Assembly (NCBI GenBank): GCA_020433455.1
Contig: JAGRCP010000072.1
Coordinates: forward strand, 1 to 64,000
Reading direction: 5' to 3'
Length of the DNA stretch: 64,000 nt
Source: Caldilineaceae bacterium
GTDB lineage: Bacteria; Chloroflexota; Anaerolineae; Caldilineales; Caldilineaceae
Positions 34,859 to 45,942 of the stretch are shown here, piece by piece; the stretch's first letter is position 1; each line of letters begins with the position of its first letter. The notes under the pieces are model-generated. The model was not told the DNA's origin and did not search any database. It worked only from the letters and a program-made list of their open reading frames with translations. The position numbers and the translations under genes are program-made.

Positions 34859-36142
34859 ATGGAACTGCTAGGTCACTTGCGGGAGCGCGACAAACAGGGA
34901 AGGCCCATCCGCACTGGTCTGGTCGGCTGCGGACAGGAAGGCTCGGGCATGGTGCATGTCACCCATAAAATGCCGGGACTCATTACCGCCGCGATTGCCG
35001 ATCTGGATGTGGAGCGTCCCCTAAAAACGCTGGCCTCGCTGGGCATTGATCGTGACGCGATCTGCATCACGGAGCAGCCCGGACCGGCCGAGGACGCCCT
35101 GCGCAGGGGCGATTATGTAGTCACGCCGGACGCACTGTTATTGAGCAAGCTGGAGAGCATTGATGCAGTGGTAGAGGCCACAGGCGTGACAGAAGTGGGT
35201 GCGCAGGTCGCCTGGCATAGCATCATGGCCGGTCAACATGTGGTCATGCTTAACGTAGAGACGGACGTGACCGTAGGCCTCATGTTGCACAAGCTGGCGC
35301 GTAAGGCAGGTGTGGTCTACACAGCGTCCACCGGCGATGAGCCCGGCGTCTGCAAGCAACTCTACGACTTTGCCGCAATCTTGGGCTTTGAGATCGTCTG
35401 TCTGGGCAAGGGCAAGAACAATCCGATCGACCACTATGCCACACCTGAAAGCTGTCGGGAAGAGGCTGAACGCAAGAAAATGAATCCAAAGATGTTGGCG
35501 GCGTTTAAAGACGGCACAAAAACTATGGTTGAGTTGGCCGCCATGTCTAATGCCACCGGTCTGCGGCCCGACATACCCGGCGCGCACGGTCAAGCTATTG
35601 ATCTGCCTGATCTAAATAAGATGCTGGTTCCGGCGGAGGACGGCGGAATCCTCTCGCACAGCGGGTGTGTCGAGTACTCTACGGGTAAGGTTGCCCCCGG
35701 CGTCTTTGCCATCATCAGTAGCGATGATGAGCACATACGCGCTGATCTGCGCTTCTATGCTATGGGCGACGGCCCCTATTACACCCTCTATCGCCCCTAT
35801 CACCTGTGCAGCATTGAGACGCCCCAAGCCGTGGCTGAAGCCGTCATTTACGGCGAGAGCGTGCTTGCTCCCCAAACCATGCACGCGGAAATAGTAGCCA
35901 TTGCCAAGCGGGACCTGAAGGCGGGCGAAACGGTGGGCGGCATCGGCGGCTTTGATTTTTTCAGCCGTATTTACACGGCGGAAGATGCCAAGGCCGAACA
36001 AGGTATCCCCATGGGCTTGACGCCCGGCGGCGCTGTAATAGCCGATATCCAACGAGGCGAGATGTTCACACAGAGGAATTTCTCCCCGGATACATCAACC
36101 TTAGTCTACCAGCTGCGCCAACTACAAGACTCGTTAAGTTAA
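34859..36142 (+). CDS. COG4091-type NAD(P)-dependent oxidoreductase (homoserine dehydrogenase-like, SAF domain)
   Basis: 427 aa. Rossmann start [16 protein letters not shown]; then [36 protein letters not shown], where a nucleotide-binding half passes to the catalytic half ([34 protein letters not shown]). The C-terminal SAF-like segment is [27 protein letters not shown]. Family members are annotated as predicted homoserine dehydrogenases but sit in sugar or polyol catabolic operons, as here, so true homoserine chemistry is doubtful. It probably oxidises or reduces a carbohydrate intermediate in the cytosol. Confidence 0.8.
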   Translation: MELLGHLRERDKQGRPIRTGLVGCGQEGSGMVHVTHKMPGLITAAIADLDVERPLKTLASLGIDRDAICITEQPGPAEDALRRGDYVVTPDALLLSKLESIDAVVEATGVTEVGAQVAWHSIMAGQHVVMLNVETDVTVGLMLHKLARKAGVVYTASTGDEPGVCKQLYDFAAILGFEIVCLGKGKNNPIDHYATPESCREEAERKKMNPKMLAAFKDGTKTMVELAAMSNATGLRPDIPGAHGQAIDLPDLNKMLVPAEDGGILSHSGCVEYSTGKVAPGVFAIISSDDEHIRADLRFYAMGDGPYYTLYRPYHLCSIETPQAVAEAVIYGESVLAPQTMHAEIVAIAKRDLKAGETVGGIGGFDFFSRIYTAEDAKAEQGIPMGLTPGGAVIADIQRGEMFTQRNFSPDTSTLVYQLRQLQDSLS

Positions 36143-36178
36143 ATCATCTATTAAAGCAAACTTTGTGGAGGTGATCGC

Positions 36179-37600
36179 ATGGAACTGCCCACACCAACGC
36201 TTGGTGTGATTGTCGGCAATCGCAACTTTTTCGCCGATTCGCTGGTCACCAGCGGACGACGCAAAATCCTGGAACAGCTGGCGGAATTCGGGATTAAAAC
36301 GGTCGTCATTGATGAGGAAACAACCAATCTCGGCGCGGTGGAGACCTGGTCCGATTCGCAAAAATGCGCTGACCTTTTCAAGCGCCACCGGGAAGAGATT
36401 GACGGAATCTTGATTACGCTGCCCAATTTCGGCGACGAAAAAGGCGCGGTAGACGCCGTCCACCTTGCCGGACTCAACGTTCCAGTGCTGGTTCACGCAT
36501 TTCCCGACACGACGGACGAACTGACCGTGGCCGGCCGGCGTGACGCCTTCTGCGGCAAGATCTCAGTCTGCAACAACCTTTATCAATATGGCATCTCCTT
36601 CAGCGTGACCGAGAACCACACCATCGCGCCGGAGAGTGAAGAGTTCAAGCAGGAGATCCTTCGCTTCATCCAGCTCTGCCGCGTAGTAAAGGGCATGCGC
36701 AGCGCACGCCTGGGTGCAGTAGGCGCACGTCCCAACGCCTTCCAGACCGTACGCTATTCCGAGAAGCTCCTGCAAGCCACAGGCATTAACGTCTCTACCA
36801 TTGATCTGTCCGAAATCTTCGGCGCAGCTAACCTCATCAACAGCAGCGACGGACGCGTGAAGGAGAAGCTCGAAGATATCCGTGCGTATGCGCCCGGTAC
36901 GGCTGCGCCAGATGATCGCCTGACGCTCATGGCCAAACTGGGGATTGTCATCGGCGACTGGATGGACGAGAACAGCATTGACGCCACGGCCATTCAGTGC
37001 TGGGAGTCGCTGCAGAAAAATTACGGCATCAACTCCTGCACCATTATGAGCATGATGAGCGATCGCCTGATGCCCAGCGCCTGTGAAGTAGACATTGCCG
37101 GCGTAGCCTCCATGTATGCCTTACAACTCGCCTCTGCTACGCCCAGTGCGCTGGTCGACTGGAATAATAACTACAATAACGAGCCCGACAAGTGTCTCTT
37201 CTTCCACTGCGGCAATTGGGCCAAAAGTCTGGTCTCCAATATCGAGTTGGTCTCAGCCGAAGTGCTGGGCGCCACTCTGGGTTCCGGAAACACGTGGGGC
37301 GCGATCCAGGGGCGCACGCCTCCCGGTCCGCTCACCTATGCCCGCATCGAAACCGATGACCGGCACGGCCGCATTCGTACGTATGTGGGCGAGGGTTCTT
37401 TTACTGACGATCCTCTTTCCAAAATTTCCGGCAGTCATGCAGTGGTGGAGGTGCCCGAATTGCAAGCGCTCATGCGTTATATCTGCAAGAACGGTTTCGC
37501 TCATCATTGCGCCATGACCCGGGCTTCAGTGGCCTCCGTCTTAGCTGAGGCATTCGGCGAATATCTTGATTGGGACGTTTATCATCATCAAGATGCGTAA
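36179..37600 (+). CDS. L-fucose/L-arabinose isomerase-family protein
   Basis: 473 aa with GGAGGTGATCGC before the ATG. N-terminal FucI/AraA fold ([47 protein letters not shown]), central [23 protein letters not shown], and a C-terminal barrel with candidate metal ligands ([34 protein letters not shown]). COG2407-like aldose-ketose isomerases of this sort use Mn2+. The exact sugar is unknown. It is the third gene of the SorC operon and would feed a ketose to the FGGY kinases. Confidence 0.8.
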   Translation: MELPTPTLGVIVGNRNFFADSLVTSGRRKILEQLAEFGIKTVVIDEETTNLGAVETWSDSQKCADLFKRHREEIDGILITLPNFGDEKGAVDAVHLAGLNVPVLVHAFPDTTDELTVAGRRDAFCGKISVCNNLYQYGISFSVTENHTIAPESEEFKQEILRFIQLCRVVKGMRSARLGAVGARPNAFQTVRYSEKLLQATGINVSTIDLSEIFGAANLINSSDGRVKEKLEDIRAYAPGTAAPDDRLTLMAKLGIVIGDWMDENSIDATAIQCWESLQKNYGINSCTIMSMMSDRLMPSACEVDIAGVASMYALQLASATPSALVDWNNNYNNEPDKCLFFHCGNWAKSLVSNIELVSAEVLGATLGSGNTWGAIQGRTPPGPLTYARIETDDRHGRIRTYVGEGSFTDDPLSKISGSHAVVEVPELQALMRYICKNGFAHHCAMTRASVASVLAEAFGEYLDWDVYHHQDA

Positions 37601-37632
37601 AGGTCTCTTCATTATTTAAGGGGGTTTGTTGA

Positions 37633-37659
37633 GTGGGTGACCCATTACCTTTCACCCAC
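37633..37659 (+). repeat. Stem-loop upstream of binding-protein gene
   Basis: GTGGGTGA (37633-37640) pairs with TCACCCAC (37652-37659), followed by AACTTTTCG. It separates the enzyme genes from the importer genes and could be a partial terminator or processing site. Confidence 0.5.
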
Positions 37660-37744
37660 AACTTTTCGCCTGCACCGTACTGCCCATAATCCTGGCTCCC
37701 TATTTTTGTTTTCCGATCATTTTGTCCACTAAGGAGAATGAAGC

Positions 37745-38815
37745 ATGAAACGTCTGTCGGCTGTACTCTCATTGTTGCTCCTCGTAGCGTTTACCGCGGC
37801 TTGCGCTGCGCCGGCTGCGGCGCCCGCGGCTGAAAACGAAGGGACCGCGTCCACAGCGGCCGACGCGGACGCCCGCACCATCTGCTTTGCCTATCAGGAT
37901 CTGGAGACCGAATTTTGGGTGGCGGGCCACAAAGCCATCGTTGAAACGCTAACCGGATTGGGTATCAACGTCATTGAACGCAACGCCAATGAAGATGCCA
38001 ACAAACAGCTTGAACAGGTCAAGGACTGTATCGCCCAGAGTGTGGACGGCATCATCATCATTCCGCAGGATGGCGAGAGCGCCGTAACCATCGTCGGCGA
38101 GGCCAACAAGGCCGACATTCCCATCGGCGTCTTCAATCGCCCGCCTGCGGATGACTCTAATCCGGCGCTGGTCATCGTGGCCGATAATGAAGTCATTGCC
38201 CAGCAGGCAGTAGAGTACATGGCGGAAGAGGCCAAGACGCTGGGCCGCAAGGTCACCCCGTTGATTATGGTGGGCGATCTGGGCGACCCCAACGCGGTAG
38301 GCCGTCGCCAGGGCTTCTATAACGTCATCGAAGCAAATCCTGATCTCTTCAACGAGGTCATTGAGGTGCCTACCAAATGGGACGGAGCGCTGGCCCTCTC
38401 CAATCTGGAAGCGGCCATGCAGGCCAATCCAGAAGTGGACTTCCTCTTCACCTCTTCCGACTTTATGTATCCCATGATTCGCTCCGTGCTGGAGCCGCTG
38501 AATAAATGGCAGGTAGCGGGCGATGAGAACCATGTCATTCTGGGCGGCCTGGACGGCGATTCCCGAGCCTGTCAACTCATGCGTGACGGTTATGTGGATG
38601 CCACCGGCGTACAGGATCTCTTCTTTGAAGCCGACACCATCATGAATGCCATGCTCGAGGCCATTGACGCAGGCGAGACCCAGCCCAACAACTGGATGGA
38701 TGATCCCGGCTTTGCGCTAACGCAGGCGAATTGGGAAGAGCGGGCTGAGGATATGTGGGGGTGCAAGCTCTTCGCGGAGACCGGCGAAAGCCTGGAACGC
38801 TCGTTCGGCGAGTAA
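37745..38815 (+). CDS. Ribose-type ABC solute-binding lipoprotein
   Basis: 356 aa; AAGGAGAATGAAGC leads the ATG. Lipobox FTAACAAP (Cys20). The fold is Peripla_BP_4 (RbsB/YtfQ-like): TICFAYQDLETEFWVAGHKAIVETL, CIAQSVDGIIIIPQDGESA, IPIGVFNRPP, NPEVDFLFTSSDFMYPMI and GGLDGDSRACQLMRDGYVDAT. Predicted to bind a monosaccharide or polyol and deliver it to the permeases downstream. A 30-bp palindrome follows its stop. Confidence 0.88.
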   Translation: MKRLSAVLSLLLLVAFTAACAAPAAAPAAENEGTASTAADADARTICFAYQDLETEFWVAGHKAIVETLTGLGINVIERNANEDANKQLEQVKDCIAQSVDGIIIIPQDGESAVTIVGEANKADIPIGVFNRPPADDSNPALVIVADNEVIAQQAVEYMAEEAKTLGRKVTPLIMVGDLGDPNAVGRRQGFYNVIEANPDLFNEVIEVPTKWDGALALSNLEAAMQANPEVDFLFTSSDFMYPMIRSVLEPLNKWQVAGDENHVILGGLDGDSRACQLMRDGYVDATGVQDLFFEADTIMNAMLEAIDAGETQPNNWMDDPGFALTQANWEERAEDMWGCKLFAETGESLERSFGE

Positions 38816-38876
38816 TGCAGCAATCTGAAATTCATGTTGATTTTATCGAGACCGGGCGGTAGAGACAGATAGTTGT

Positions 38877-38906
38877 GGGATCGATCATGCGTGCATGATC
38901 GATCCC
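38877..38906. repeat. 30-bp palindrome between binding-protein and permease genes
   Basis: Arms GGGATCGATCATGC (38877-38890) and GCATGATCGATCCC (38893-38906) are exact complements around GT. No T run follows, so readthrough into the permease gene is expected; it may protect the 3' end of the binding-protein message. Confidence 0.75.
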
Positions 38907-38931
38907 GCTCCCTCCTGCCGCCGGTACCGCA

Positions 38932-40050
38932 ATGGAGAGGATAGAAGCCAAGGTGAACAAGGTACAGGCCGCATCGACTGGGAAGAGCCGACCAGCAACA
39001 GCGGACGCCCAATCCGGCATCAGCAAGGCGATCAGGCGGTTGCTCCTGTCCGAGTATTTCGTACTCTACCTGAGCCTTGCTTACTTTCTCGTGCTTTTAC
39101 CGTTTATCCCCCGCATCGCAACTCCCCAGAACCTGGGTAACATTTTTTCTAATATGTGGCCGCTGCTGGCGGTTGCCATTGGTCAGACATTTGTACTCAT
39201 CATTGCAGGAATTGACCTGTCGCAAACGTCAATCATGGCGCTGGTCAGCGTCATCGGTGCGGCCGTCATGACCAGCGAGCTAAATCCGGTGCTTTTCGAA
39301 AAAGCCCCGCTATGGGGGATTCTGCTCAGTGAAAACGGCGGGCCTCTGGCCGGCAGTCCGTTGGCTATGCCGGTCGCAGTATTCGTCATGCTGCTGGTGG
39401 GCGCGGCCATCGGCTGGTTCAACGGCATGGCTGTGGCGCGCCTCAAAATGCCGCCCTTTATGGTCACCCTGGTAGGCATGATGTTCTTCAGCGCGCTGGC
39501 CATCTACCTTGTCAAGTCGGAAAATATCATCCACCTGCCTGCGAGCTACGTGGAAATCGGTCAGGGCGAGATTGGCTTCATCCCCTATTCCTTCTTCATT
39601 GTGGGCGTGCTGGCGATCCTGGCCCAACTGTTACTAAGCCGTACGGTACTGGGCCGCTGGTTCTACGCCATCGGCACCAATACAAAGGCTGCGCTGGTTT
39701 CGGGCGTGCCGGTGATACGGGTTACGATCATGGCCTATGTTTTGAGTGGATTATTTGCAGCCGTCGGGTCCGTCTTCTATTCGGCGCGGCTGGCCGCCGG
39801 ACGACCGACGCTCGGCGCCACGCTGTTGCTGGACGTCATTGGCGCAACCGTCATCGGCGGCACCAGCCTCTTTGGCGGCAAGGGCAAGATCATCTGGACA
39901 GTTTTTGGCGTTCTCTTCTTCGTTCTGCTTGATAACAGCCTGAACTTGCTCAATCTCTCATATTTCTGGGTACAGATCGTCAAAGGCTCGGTAATTTTGC
40001 TGGCTGCGGCCTTTGACGTTGTTCGCACGCGTCTGCTGGCCGCAACATAG
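38932..40050 (+). CDS. RbsC-type ABC permease (1)
   Basis: 372 aa; the ATG at 38932 has no clear ribosome site, and a GTG at codon 8 is possible. About nine TM segments: YFVLYLSLAYFLVLLPFI, LLAVAIGQTFVLIIAGIDLSQTS (the family's GIDLS motif), GWFNGMAVARLKMPPFMVTLVGMM and GVPVIRVTIMAYVLSGLFAAVGSVFYSARLAAGRP. The motif [17 protein letters not shown] is typical for the EAA-like loop of BPD_transp_2 permeases. It likely pairs with the second permease in a heterodimer. Confidence 0.88.
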   Translation: MERIEAKVNKVQAASTGKSRPATADAQSGISKAIRRLLLSEYFVLYLSLAYFLVLLPFIPRIATPQNLGNIFSNMWPLLAVAIGQTFVLIIAGIDLSQTSIMALVSVIGAAVMTSELNPVLFEKAPLWGILLSENGGPLAGSPLAMPVAVFVMLLVGAAIGWFNGMAVARLKMPPFMVTLVGMMFFSALAIYLVKSENIIHLPASYVEIGQGEIGFIPYSFFIVGVLAILAQLLLSRTVLGRWFYAIGTNTKAALVSGVPVIRVTIMAYVLSGLFAAVGSVFYSARLAAGRPTLGATLLLDVIGATVIGGTSLFGGKGKIIWTVFGVLFFVLLDNSLNLLNLSYFWVQIVKGSVILLAAAFDVVRTRLLAAT

Positions 40051-40059
40051 GAGATGACC

Positions 40060-41601
40060 ATGACCAACAATTCGGAAACCGCAGACTCTTTGTCCGACGC
40101 AATGGTCGTCTTTGAAGAGATCAGTAAATCCTTTTTCAGCGTACCGGTGCTCAAAGGAATCAGCCTGAGCCTGGCAGCAGGTAAGGTGCTGGGCCTGGTG
40201 GGCGAAAACGGCGCAGGCAAAAGCACGCTCATGAATCTGCTGGGCGGCGTTCACCAGCCAGATCATGGACGCATGTTTCTGGACGGCCAACTCTATACGC
40301 CTCGTTCGCCCGGCCAAGCCTATGATGCAGGCATCGCCTTCATTCATCAGGAACTAAATCTCTTTACCAATCTGAGCATCGCCGAGAATATCTTCATCGA
40401 CGGATTTCCCCGGTACGGTCGCCTGCCCTTTCTTAATCGCCGGCGGATGAACCAGGCCACCCGCCAATATTTAGAAACTGTGGACCTGGACGTAGCTCCC
40501 GATACGCTGGTGGAGAAGCTCTCGCCGGGCGAGCGTCAACTGGCCGAGATTGCCAAGGCCTTGAGCGTGGACGCACGGGTTATCATCTTCGACGAGCCGA
40601 CTACATCCCTCACCGCACGAGAGACCGATCATCTCTTCGCCCTCATTGAACATCTGCGGAAAGAGGGAGCAGCCATCATCTATATCTCCCATATTTTGGG
40701 CGACGTGCTGCAGCTGGCCGATGAGGTTGCGGTCCTGCGCGACGGCGAATTGGTTGACTACGATTCGAGCGCAGCCTTTACCATCGATCGCATGATCTCC
40801 TCCATGGTCGGTCGTGATATCAAGCAACTCTATCCTCCCCGAGCCGCCGCGCCTACGACATCACCGGTACTGGAAGTGAATGACCTTTCCCAACGAGGCA
40901 TTCTGGAGAAATTGACCTTTACTTTGTACCGGGGCGAAATTCTGGGCATCTTCGGACTTATGGGGTCGGGACGGTCGGAGATGGCGCGCATGGTCTTTGG
41001 CCTGGATACATTCGAGCGTGGCTTAATCCGCATGAACGGAACCGAGCATACGATCCGCTCAGCCAGAGAAAACATCTCCAAGGGAATGGCTTTTGTCACC
41101 GAAAACCGCCGCGAGGAAGGGCTGCTCATGGACATCTCCATTGCCGAGAATATTGGCCTCGTTTCGCTGCCCCATTATGCTGCAAACAGCTTGGCTCCCG
41201 TGCATCGCAACCGCTATTACAGCGAAATCGACGGCACGGCCGAAAGCCTCCATATCAAGAGCGCCGACGTGCGCCACCAAGCCGTGAAGACGCTGAGCGG
41301 CGGCAACCAACAGAAGACGGTTATCGGCAAGTGGCTGCTGGAATCCCCGAAAATTCTCATCATCGACGAGCCGACCCGAGGCGTCGACGTGGGAGCCAAA
41401 TATGAGATATACAGTATCGTCAACGATCTGGCAGCAGACGGCGCGGGCGTACTCTTCATCTCGTCCGAGCTGGAAGAACTCATGGGGATGTGTGATCGCA
41501 TTCTGGTCATGAGTAATGGTGAAATCCAGGCAGCATTTGATCAGGCTGAATTTGATAAAAAGAACATTTTGCGGGCCGCATTTCGGGAGAACGAGACATG
41601 A
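40060..41601 (+). CDS. RbsA-type double ABC ATPase
   Basis: 513 aa. ATG 40060 is preferred over ATG 40054 because AGGAG (40049-40053) abuts the latter but is 6 nt from the former. First nucleotide-binding domain: GLVGENGAGKSTLMNL, signature LSPGERQLAEIAKAL, Walker B IIFDEPTTSL. Second: GIFGLMGSGRSEMARMVFGL (degenerate Walker A with Arg, normal for RbsA-type), LSGGNQQKTVIGKWL, ILIIDEPTRGVDVGAK. It energises the two RbsC-type permeases. Ends in a 4-bp overlap with the next permease. Confidence 0.92.
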   Translation: MTNNSETADSLSDAMVVFEEISKSFFSVPVLKGISLSLAAGKVLGLVGENGAGKSTLMNLLGGVHQPDHGRMFLDGQLYTPRSPGQAYDAGIAFIHQELNLFTNLSIAENIFIDGFPRYGRLPFLNRRRMNQATRQYLETVDLDVAPDTLVEKLSPGERQLAEIAKALSVDARVIIFDEPTTSLTARETDHLFALIEHLRKEGAAIIYISHILGDVLQLADEVAVLRDGELVDYDSSAAFTIDRMISSMVGRDIKQLYPPRAAAPTTSPVLEVNDLSQRGILEKLTFTLYRGEILGIFGLMGSGRSEMARMVFGLDTFERGLIRMNGTEHTIRSARENISKGMAFVTENRREEGLLMDISIAENIGLVSLPHYAANSLAPVHRNRYYSEIDGTAESLHIKSADVRHQAVKTLSGGNQQKTVIGKWLLESPKILIIDEPTRGVDVGAKYEIYSIVNDLAADGAGVLFISSELEELMGMCDRILVMSNGEIQAAFDQAEFDKKNILRAAFRENET

Positions 41602-42614
41602 AATACAGCAATCGATTGGCCCAACTGCTCCTGCAAAATATTACCTTTTTACTCTTTATCGTCGTCTTCGTGATCTTCGGCCTGCTCTCACCTCGCTTCT
41701 TTACCCTTCAGACTTTCGACAATATTCTGAAGCAGGCATCCTTTATCGGCATTGTCGCGGTCGGCATGACCTTCGTCATCCTCACTGCGGGTATTGATCT
41801 GTCGGTCGGCTCCAACATGTATCTCGCCTCATCGGTCGCGGCCCTGCTCATGCAGGACTTCGGCCTGGGCGTCTTTCCGGCTCTCCTAGCTTGCCTGGCC
41901 GTGGGCGCGCTCTTCGGCATCATCAACGCGCTGCTGATTACGCGGGTGCGCATCATCCCCTTCATGGCCACCCTCGGCACGATGGTGGCAGGCAAGGGAT
42001 TGGGGCTGCTTCTCACCCGATCCGTAACGATTCCCGTTCCTGACGCTATGCTGAACCTGGGCCAAAGTCGCCTCTTCGGTTTTCTGGCCCTACCGACGGC
42101 CATGTTTATCCTGGCCGCGATCATCGGTCACTTCATTTTGACCATGACGCCATTGGGGCGGCGCATCTACGCTGTGGGCAATGATGAGGAATCGGCCAAG
42201 AAAGCCGGCATCAACGTGCAGAGCGTTATCGGTACGGTCTACGTCATTAGCGGAATCACCGCAGCGCTGGGCGGCTTTGTGGCTGTGGCCCAGCAAGGTG
42301 TGGTGATCCCTGGTTTGGGCGAAGGCTACGAATTTAACGCCATCGCTGCGGTGGTGCTAGGCGGCACCAGTCTTTTCGGCGGCGTGGGCACCGTTCTGCC
42401 GGGGACGGTGATGGGTGCGGTCCTCATTCAGATGATTCAGAGCGGGTTGGTTTATACGCGGGTAGACATCTACATTCAGCCGCTCATCATGGCCGCAATC
42501 ATCTTCCTGGCCGTTTTGCTGGACGCTTTCCGCAATGTTCAATTACAAAAATTGCGCCGGCGCAACATCCGCATGGAAAAGGATGCCTTGCCCAATGCGG
42601 CCGGCGGGGATTAA
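41598..42614 (+). CDS. RbsC-type ABC permease (2)
   Basis: 338 aa, starting ATGA over the ATPase stop. TMs include [17 protein letters not shown] and [22 protein letters not shown] with the GIDLSVG signature. Then come [27 protein letters not shown] and, near the C terminus, [39 protein letters not shown]. It has a basic tail ([13 protein letters not shown]). It differs from permease 1 in sequence, supporting a heterodimeric channel. Confidence 0.9.
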   Translation: MKYSNRLAQLLLQNITFLLFIVVFVIFGLLSPRFFTLQTFDNILKQASFIGIVAVGMTFVILTAGIDLSVGSNMYLASSVAALLMQDFGLGVFPALLACLAVGALFGIINALLITRVRIIPFMATLGTMVAGKGLGLLLTRSVTIPVPDAMLNLGQSRLFGFLALPTAMFILAAIIGHFILTMTPLGRRIYAVGNDEESAKKAGINVQSVIGTVYVISGITAALGGFVAVAQQGVVIPGLGEGYEFNAIAAVVLGGTSLFGGVGTVLPGTVMGAVLIQMIQSGLVYTRVDIYIQPLIMAAIIFLAVLLDAFRNVQLQKLRRRNIRMEKDALPNAAGGD

Positions 42615-42627
42615 AAAGGAAGATTTG

Positions 42628-43236
42628 ATGAATCGCCAATCTATTTTGTCCGAAGCCCGGGCGCTCATCCGGGCCGAGGCAGCAGCCGTTGTGGCTACGG
42701 CGGAACAGCTCGATGATCAGTTCATCGACGCAGTGGAGATACTCAACGCCTGCGCGGGCGTCATCATGACGACGGGGTCAGGCACGTCGGGGACCATTGC
42801 GCGCCGCTTGGGTCACCTCCTCGCCACCACCGGCTCCCATGCATTCTTCGTCCATCCGGCTGATGCGCTGCACGGGCCATCGGCCGCAGTGCAGCCGGGA
42901 GACGTACTCGTTGCCCTCTCCAAAGCGGGCCGCAGCGCCGAAATCAACGACTTTGCGCGCGTAACCAGGGAGCGGGGCGGCCAGGTCATCAGCCTGACCT
43001 GGCAACCTGACTCACCGCTGGGTAAAATGAGCAATGTGGTGCTGGCTCAGCCTAAGCTGGCTGAGGCGGAAGGCGACGGCATCTACCCCATGGGCAGCAC
43101 GCTGTCCGCCGGTGCGCTCTGCGATGCACTCTGTCTGGCCGTAAAAAAGCTGCGCGGTTTTGATGATGCGACATTGACCCAAACCCATCCTTCCGGTGCA
43201 ACGGCCGATTTGGTGCGCGATTCGGCCCGATCATAG
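42628..43236 (+). CDS. SIS-domain sugar phosphate isomerase
   Basis: 202 aa from ATG 42628, with AAGGAAGATTTG upstream; the frame extends upstream into the permease gene but without start evidence. One SIS domain ([60 protein letters not shown]). It is like GutQ/KdsD without CBS domains, or 6-phospho-3-hexuloisomerase. In the operon it would interconvert phosphosugars after kinase action. The catalytic choice cannot be settled from sequence. Confidence 0.82.
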   Translation: MNRQSILSEARALIRAEAAAVVATAEQLDDQFIDAVEILNACAGVIMTTGSGTSGTIARRLGHLLATTGSHAFFVHPADALHGPSAAVQPGDVLVALSKAGRSAEINDFARVTRERGGQVISLTWQPDSPLGKMSNVVLAQPKLAEAEGDGIYPMGSTLSAGALCDALCLAVKKLRGFDDATLTQTHPSGATADLVRDSARS

Positions 43237-43244
43237 AGGCAACT

Positions 43245-44804
43245 ATGCCTGACTATTTACTCGGTATCGATTATGGAACCGGCGGAGCCAAGGCCTGCAT
43301 TATCGACCAGGACGGGGCTGTGCTGACCCGGGCCTTTGAAGAATATCCACTCTTCCACGATCTGCCCGGCTGGTCTGAACACGACGCGCCTCGATACTGG
43401 CGTATGGGCTGCGACATAATCCGCCAATGCCTGAGCGGGGCAGCGATCGACCCGCACCATGTACGCGGCGTCGCCGTCTCGTCGGCCTTACCCTCGCTGG
43501 TAATGGTGGACAGCGCAGGTGAGCCCATTGCCCGGGCATACAATCTGCTGGACCGGCGCGCCGTCAAAGAAGTAGCGTGGCTCAAAGAAACCGTGGGCGA
43601 AGCGCGCATCCGGCAGCTTACCGGCAACCGCATCGAAGACCATCCCATCCTCGTCAACCTGCTGTGGGAACAGCGCAACCGTCCGGACGTCTATGTACGT
43701 ATGGACAAAGCGTTGACCATTGACGGCTTTATCACGCGCAAGCTCACGGGCGAGTCGGTGGTCAGTTATGGCGGTGCAGCCTTTTACGGCGTGGCTTACG
43801 ATCTGCTCAACAATCGCTTCGATGAAGAGTTGCTGGATGAATTAGGCGTCTCGCCCGAGCGGCTGCCTGCGCTTTATCCCTCCGAAGCGATTATCGGCCA
43901 GGTAACCGATGAAGCGGCTGCGGCTACGGGGCTGGCTCCGGGCACGCCGGTTGCGGCCGGGCAGGTAGACTTCAATGCTTCCTGTATCGCTGCGGGGATC
44001 ACCGAGCCGGGCGATATCATGAGTAATCTGGGTACGGTGGGCAACTTCGGCGTCATCCACACCAGCCGGGATTTCAACTTTTCAGCGGTGGGGCTGGCCA
44101 TGATCAATCTGGCCTTTACCATTGATGGCACGAATCGCTACATCACCATTCCGTCCACCGCGACCGGCGGGCAAATTCTGCGTTATTTTCGGGATGAGTT
44201 CGGACAGTTTGAACAGGCGGCGGCCAAACGCAAGGGCGTATCCGTCTACGATCTCTTTAATGCGCAAGCCGCCAATGTTCCGCCGGGCAGCGAAGGGTTG
44301 ATTATTCTGCCCTACCTGGCAGGCGAGCGGACGCCCATCTGGGATGCAGCGGCGCGCGGCGTGGTCTTTGGCCTTTCCCTCTCCCACGGCAAAGGCCACA
44401 TCGTGCGGGCGGCAATGGAAGGCGTGGCCTATGCGCTTTACGACTCTTTTCGCCTCATCGTAGAGTCGGGACTGCCTATCAGCTATCCGCTGGTCATGAA
44501 TGAGGGCGGAGCGGTAAGCGATCTCTGGCGGCAAATCATCACGGATGTCTTTAACGTGCCCACGGTGCTGGTCAAGCAGCGCGTAGGCGCACCGTTGGGC
44601 GACGCTATCCTGGCGGGCGTTGCAACGGGCGTATTTCCCGATTACTCTGTGGCCAAGGCGTGGGCTGAATATGCTGCTCCCATGGAGCCTGACGCTGATA
44701 ATCATGCCTGCTATCAGGAGTATTTCGCACTTTATAAACAGCTTTATGGACAGACGAAAGACAGCTTTAAAGTGCTGGCGGAATTGCGTGGGAAATATGC
44801 ATAA
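43245..44804 (+). CDS. FGGY-family carbohydrate kinase (1)
   Basis: 519 aa. Phosphate-1 motif [19 protein letters not shown]; metal/sugar region [22 protein letters not shown]; then [11 protein letters not shown] and, in the C-terminal domain, [47 protein letters not shown] and [25 protein letters not shown]. It is xylulokinase-like, with Asp in DYGTG. Likely phosphorylates a ketose or sugar acid made by the isomerase or dehydrogenase. Start 8 bp after the SIS stop shows one operon. Confidence 0.88.
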   Translation: MPDYLLGIDYGTGGAKACIIDQDGAVLTRAFEEYPLFHDLPGWSEHDAPRYWRMGCDIIRQCLSGAAIDPHHVRGVAVSSALPSLVMVDSAGEPIARAYNLLDRRAVKEVAWLKETVGEARIRQLTGNRIEDHPILVNLLWEQRNRPDVYVRMDKALTIDGFITRKLTGESVVSYGGAAFYGVAYDLLNNRFDEELLDELGVSPERLPALYPSEAIIGQVTDEAAAATGLAPGTPVAAGQVDFNASCIAAGITEPGDIMSNLGTVGNFGVIHTSRDFNFSAVGLAMINLAFTIDGTNRYITIPSTATGGQILRYFRDEFGQFEQAAAKRKGVSVYDLFNAQAANVPPGSEGLIILPYLAGERTPIWDAAARGVVFGLSLSHGKGHIVRAAMEGVAYALYDSFRLIVESGLPISYPLVMNEGGAVSDLWRQIITDVFNVPTVLVKQRVGAPLGDAILAGVATGVFPDYSVAKAWAEYAAPMEPDADNHACYQEYFALYKQLYGQTKDSFKVLAELRGKYA

Positions 44805-44850
44805 CAGCATGCGTGAAAGTTAAAGATTTCAAATTGGAAGGACAAAAAGA

Positions 44851-45897
44851 ATGAAAACCGCGGTACAAACGGGACCTCGCACGCTCGAAGTGCGGGAAGT
44901 CGCCGAACCGACCTTACCGGATGACGGCCTGATTCTGCACGTCAAGGCCGTTGGCGTCTGCGGGTCGGACCTGCGGCGCTGGCGACAGGGCGTTGACGCA
45001 AACGAGTTTGTGCCCGGCCATGAGGTGGCCGGAGTAGTGGAAGCGGTCGGGCCGGACGTCACGCACTTTCGGGCGGGTGACCGGCTGGCCGTCGCACCCG
45101 ACATTCATTGCAACCAATGCTGGTATTGTCAGCGGGGCCTCTATAACCTATGCGACAATATGCGCTTTCTGGGTATTTCACCTGAATTTCCCGGCGGCTT
45201 TGCCGAGAAATTAGTGCTGCCCAACGCAGTCCTGACCCGAGGCATTGTGCACGCTATTCCTGACGGATTAGGCTACGATATAGCAGCAATGGCGGAGCCG
45301 TGCTCATCGGTGCTGGCAGCGCACGCCAAAACCAACACCAGCCTCAACGATTTTGTAGTTATTATCGGCGCAGGGCCCATCGGCGTCCTGCTAGCGGCAA
45401 CTGCGCAACTGCGCGGCGCCCGCGCCGTCATCGTCGTGCGTAGCGAGACGCGACGGCGCCTGGTCGAACGCTTTTCGCCCGACGCCATCATCGACCTGCG
45501 GACGGACGACATGATCGAAAAGACGCAGCAACTAACCGAAGGACGGGGTGCGGATATTGTCATCTGCGCCAATCCTGACGTGGCCACCCAGACCGCCGCG
45601 GTCCACATGACGCGTAAGGGTGGCAAAATTGTCCTCTTCGGCGGCGTCCCCAAATCGAACCCTATGGCGTCTCTGGACAGCAACCTGCTCCACTACGGCG
45701 AACGGGAAGTCATCGGCTCCTTCTCCTATCACCCAACCATGCATGCATTGGCGCTGGACCTGTACCGGCAGGGAGCGCTGCCCATCGAATGCCTTATCAC
45801 CCACCGCTTTCCGCTGGATGATGTGGCCGCTGCCTTCGAAACCGCTAACGACGGCGTAGGTCTAAAGGTGCTGGTTGAACCGGAGGCAATTGGGTGA
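44851..45897 (+). CDS. Zinc-dependent medium-chain dehydrogenase (polyol/sorbitol type)
   Basis: 348 aa; GGAAGGACAAAAAGA precedes the ATG. Catalytic zinc site candidates GVCGSD and GHEVAGVV; structural zinc cysteines [16 protein letters not shown] (C-x2-C-x2-C-x7-C); NAD site [22 protein letters not shown], with KIVLFGGVP and [15 protein letters not shown] near the end. It would oxidise a polyol to a ketose. Alternatives are threonine dehydrogenase-like or L-gulonate-type enzymes, but the operon argues for a sugar alcohol. Confidence 0.87.
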   Translation: MKTAVQTGPRTLEVREVAEPTLPDDGLILHVKAVGVCGSDLRRWRQGVDANEFVPGHEVAGVVEAVGPDVTHFRAGDRLAVAPDIHCNQCWYCQRGLYNLCDNMRFLGISPEFPGGFAEKLVLPNAVLTRGIVHAIPDGLGYDIAAMAEPCSSVLAAHAKTNTSLNDFVVIIGAGPIGVLLAATAQLRGARAVIVVRSETRRRLVERFSPDAIIDLRTDDMIEKTQQLTEGRGADIVICANPDVATQTAAVHMTRKGGKIVLFGGVPKSNPMASLDSNLLHYGEREVIGSFSYHPTMHALALDLYRQGALPIECLITHRFPLDDVAAAFETANDGVGLKVLVEPEAIG

Positions 45898-45942
45898 AGT
45901 TACAGGAAAAATCGCTCAATTTCTGATCCCCGAGGTCCCATT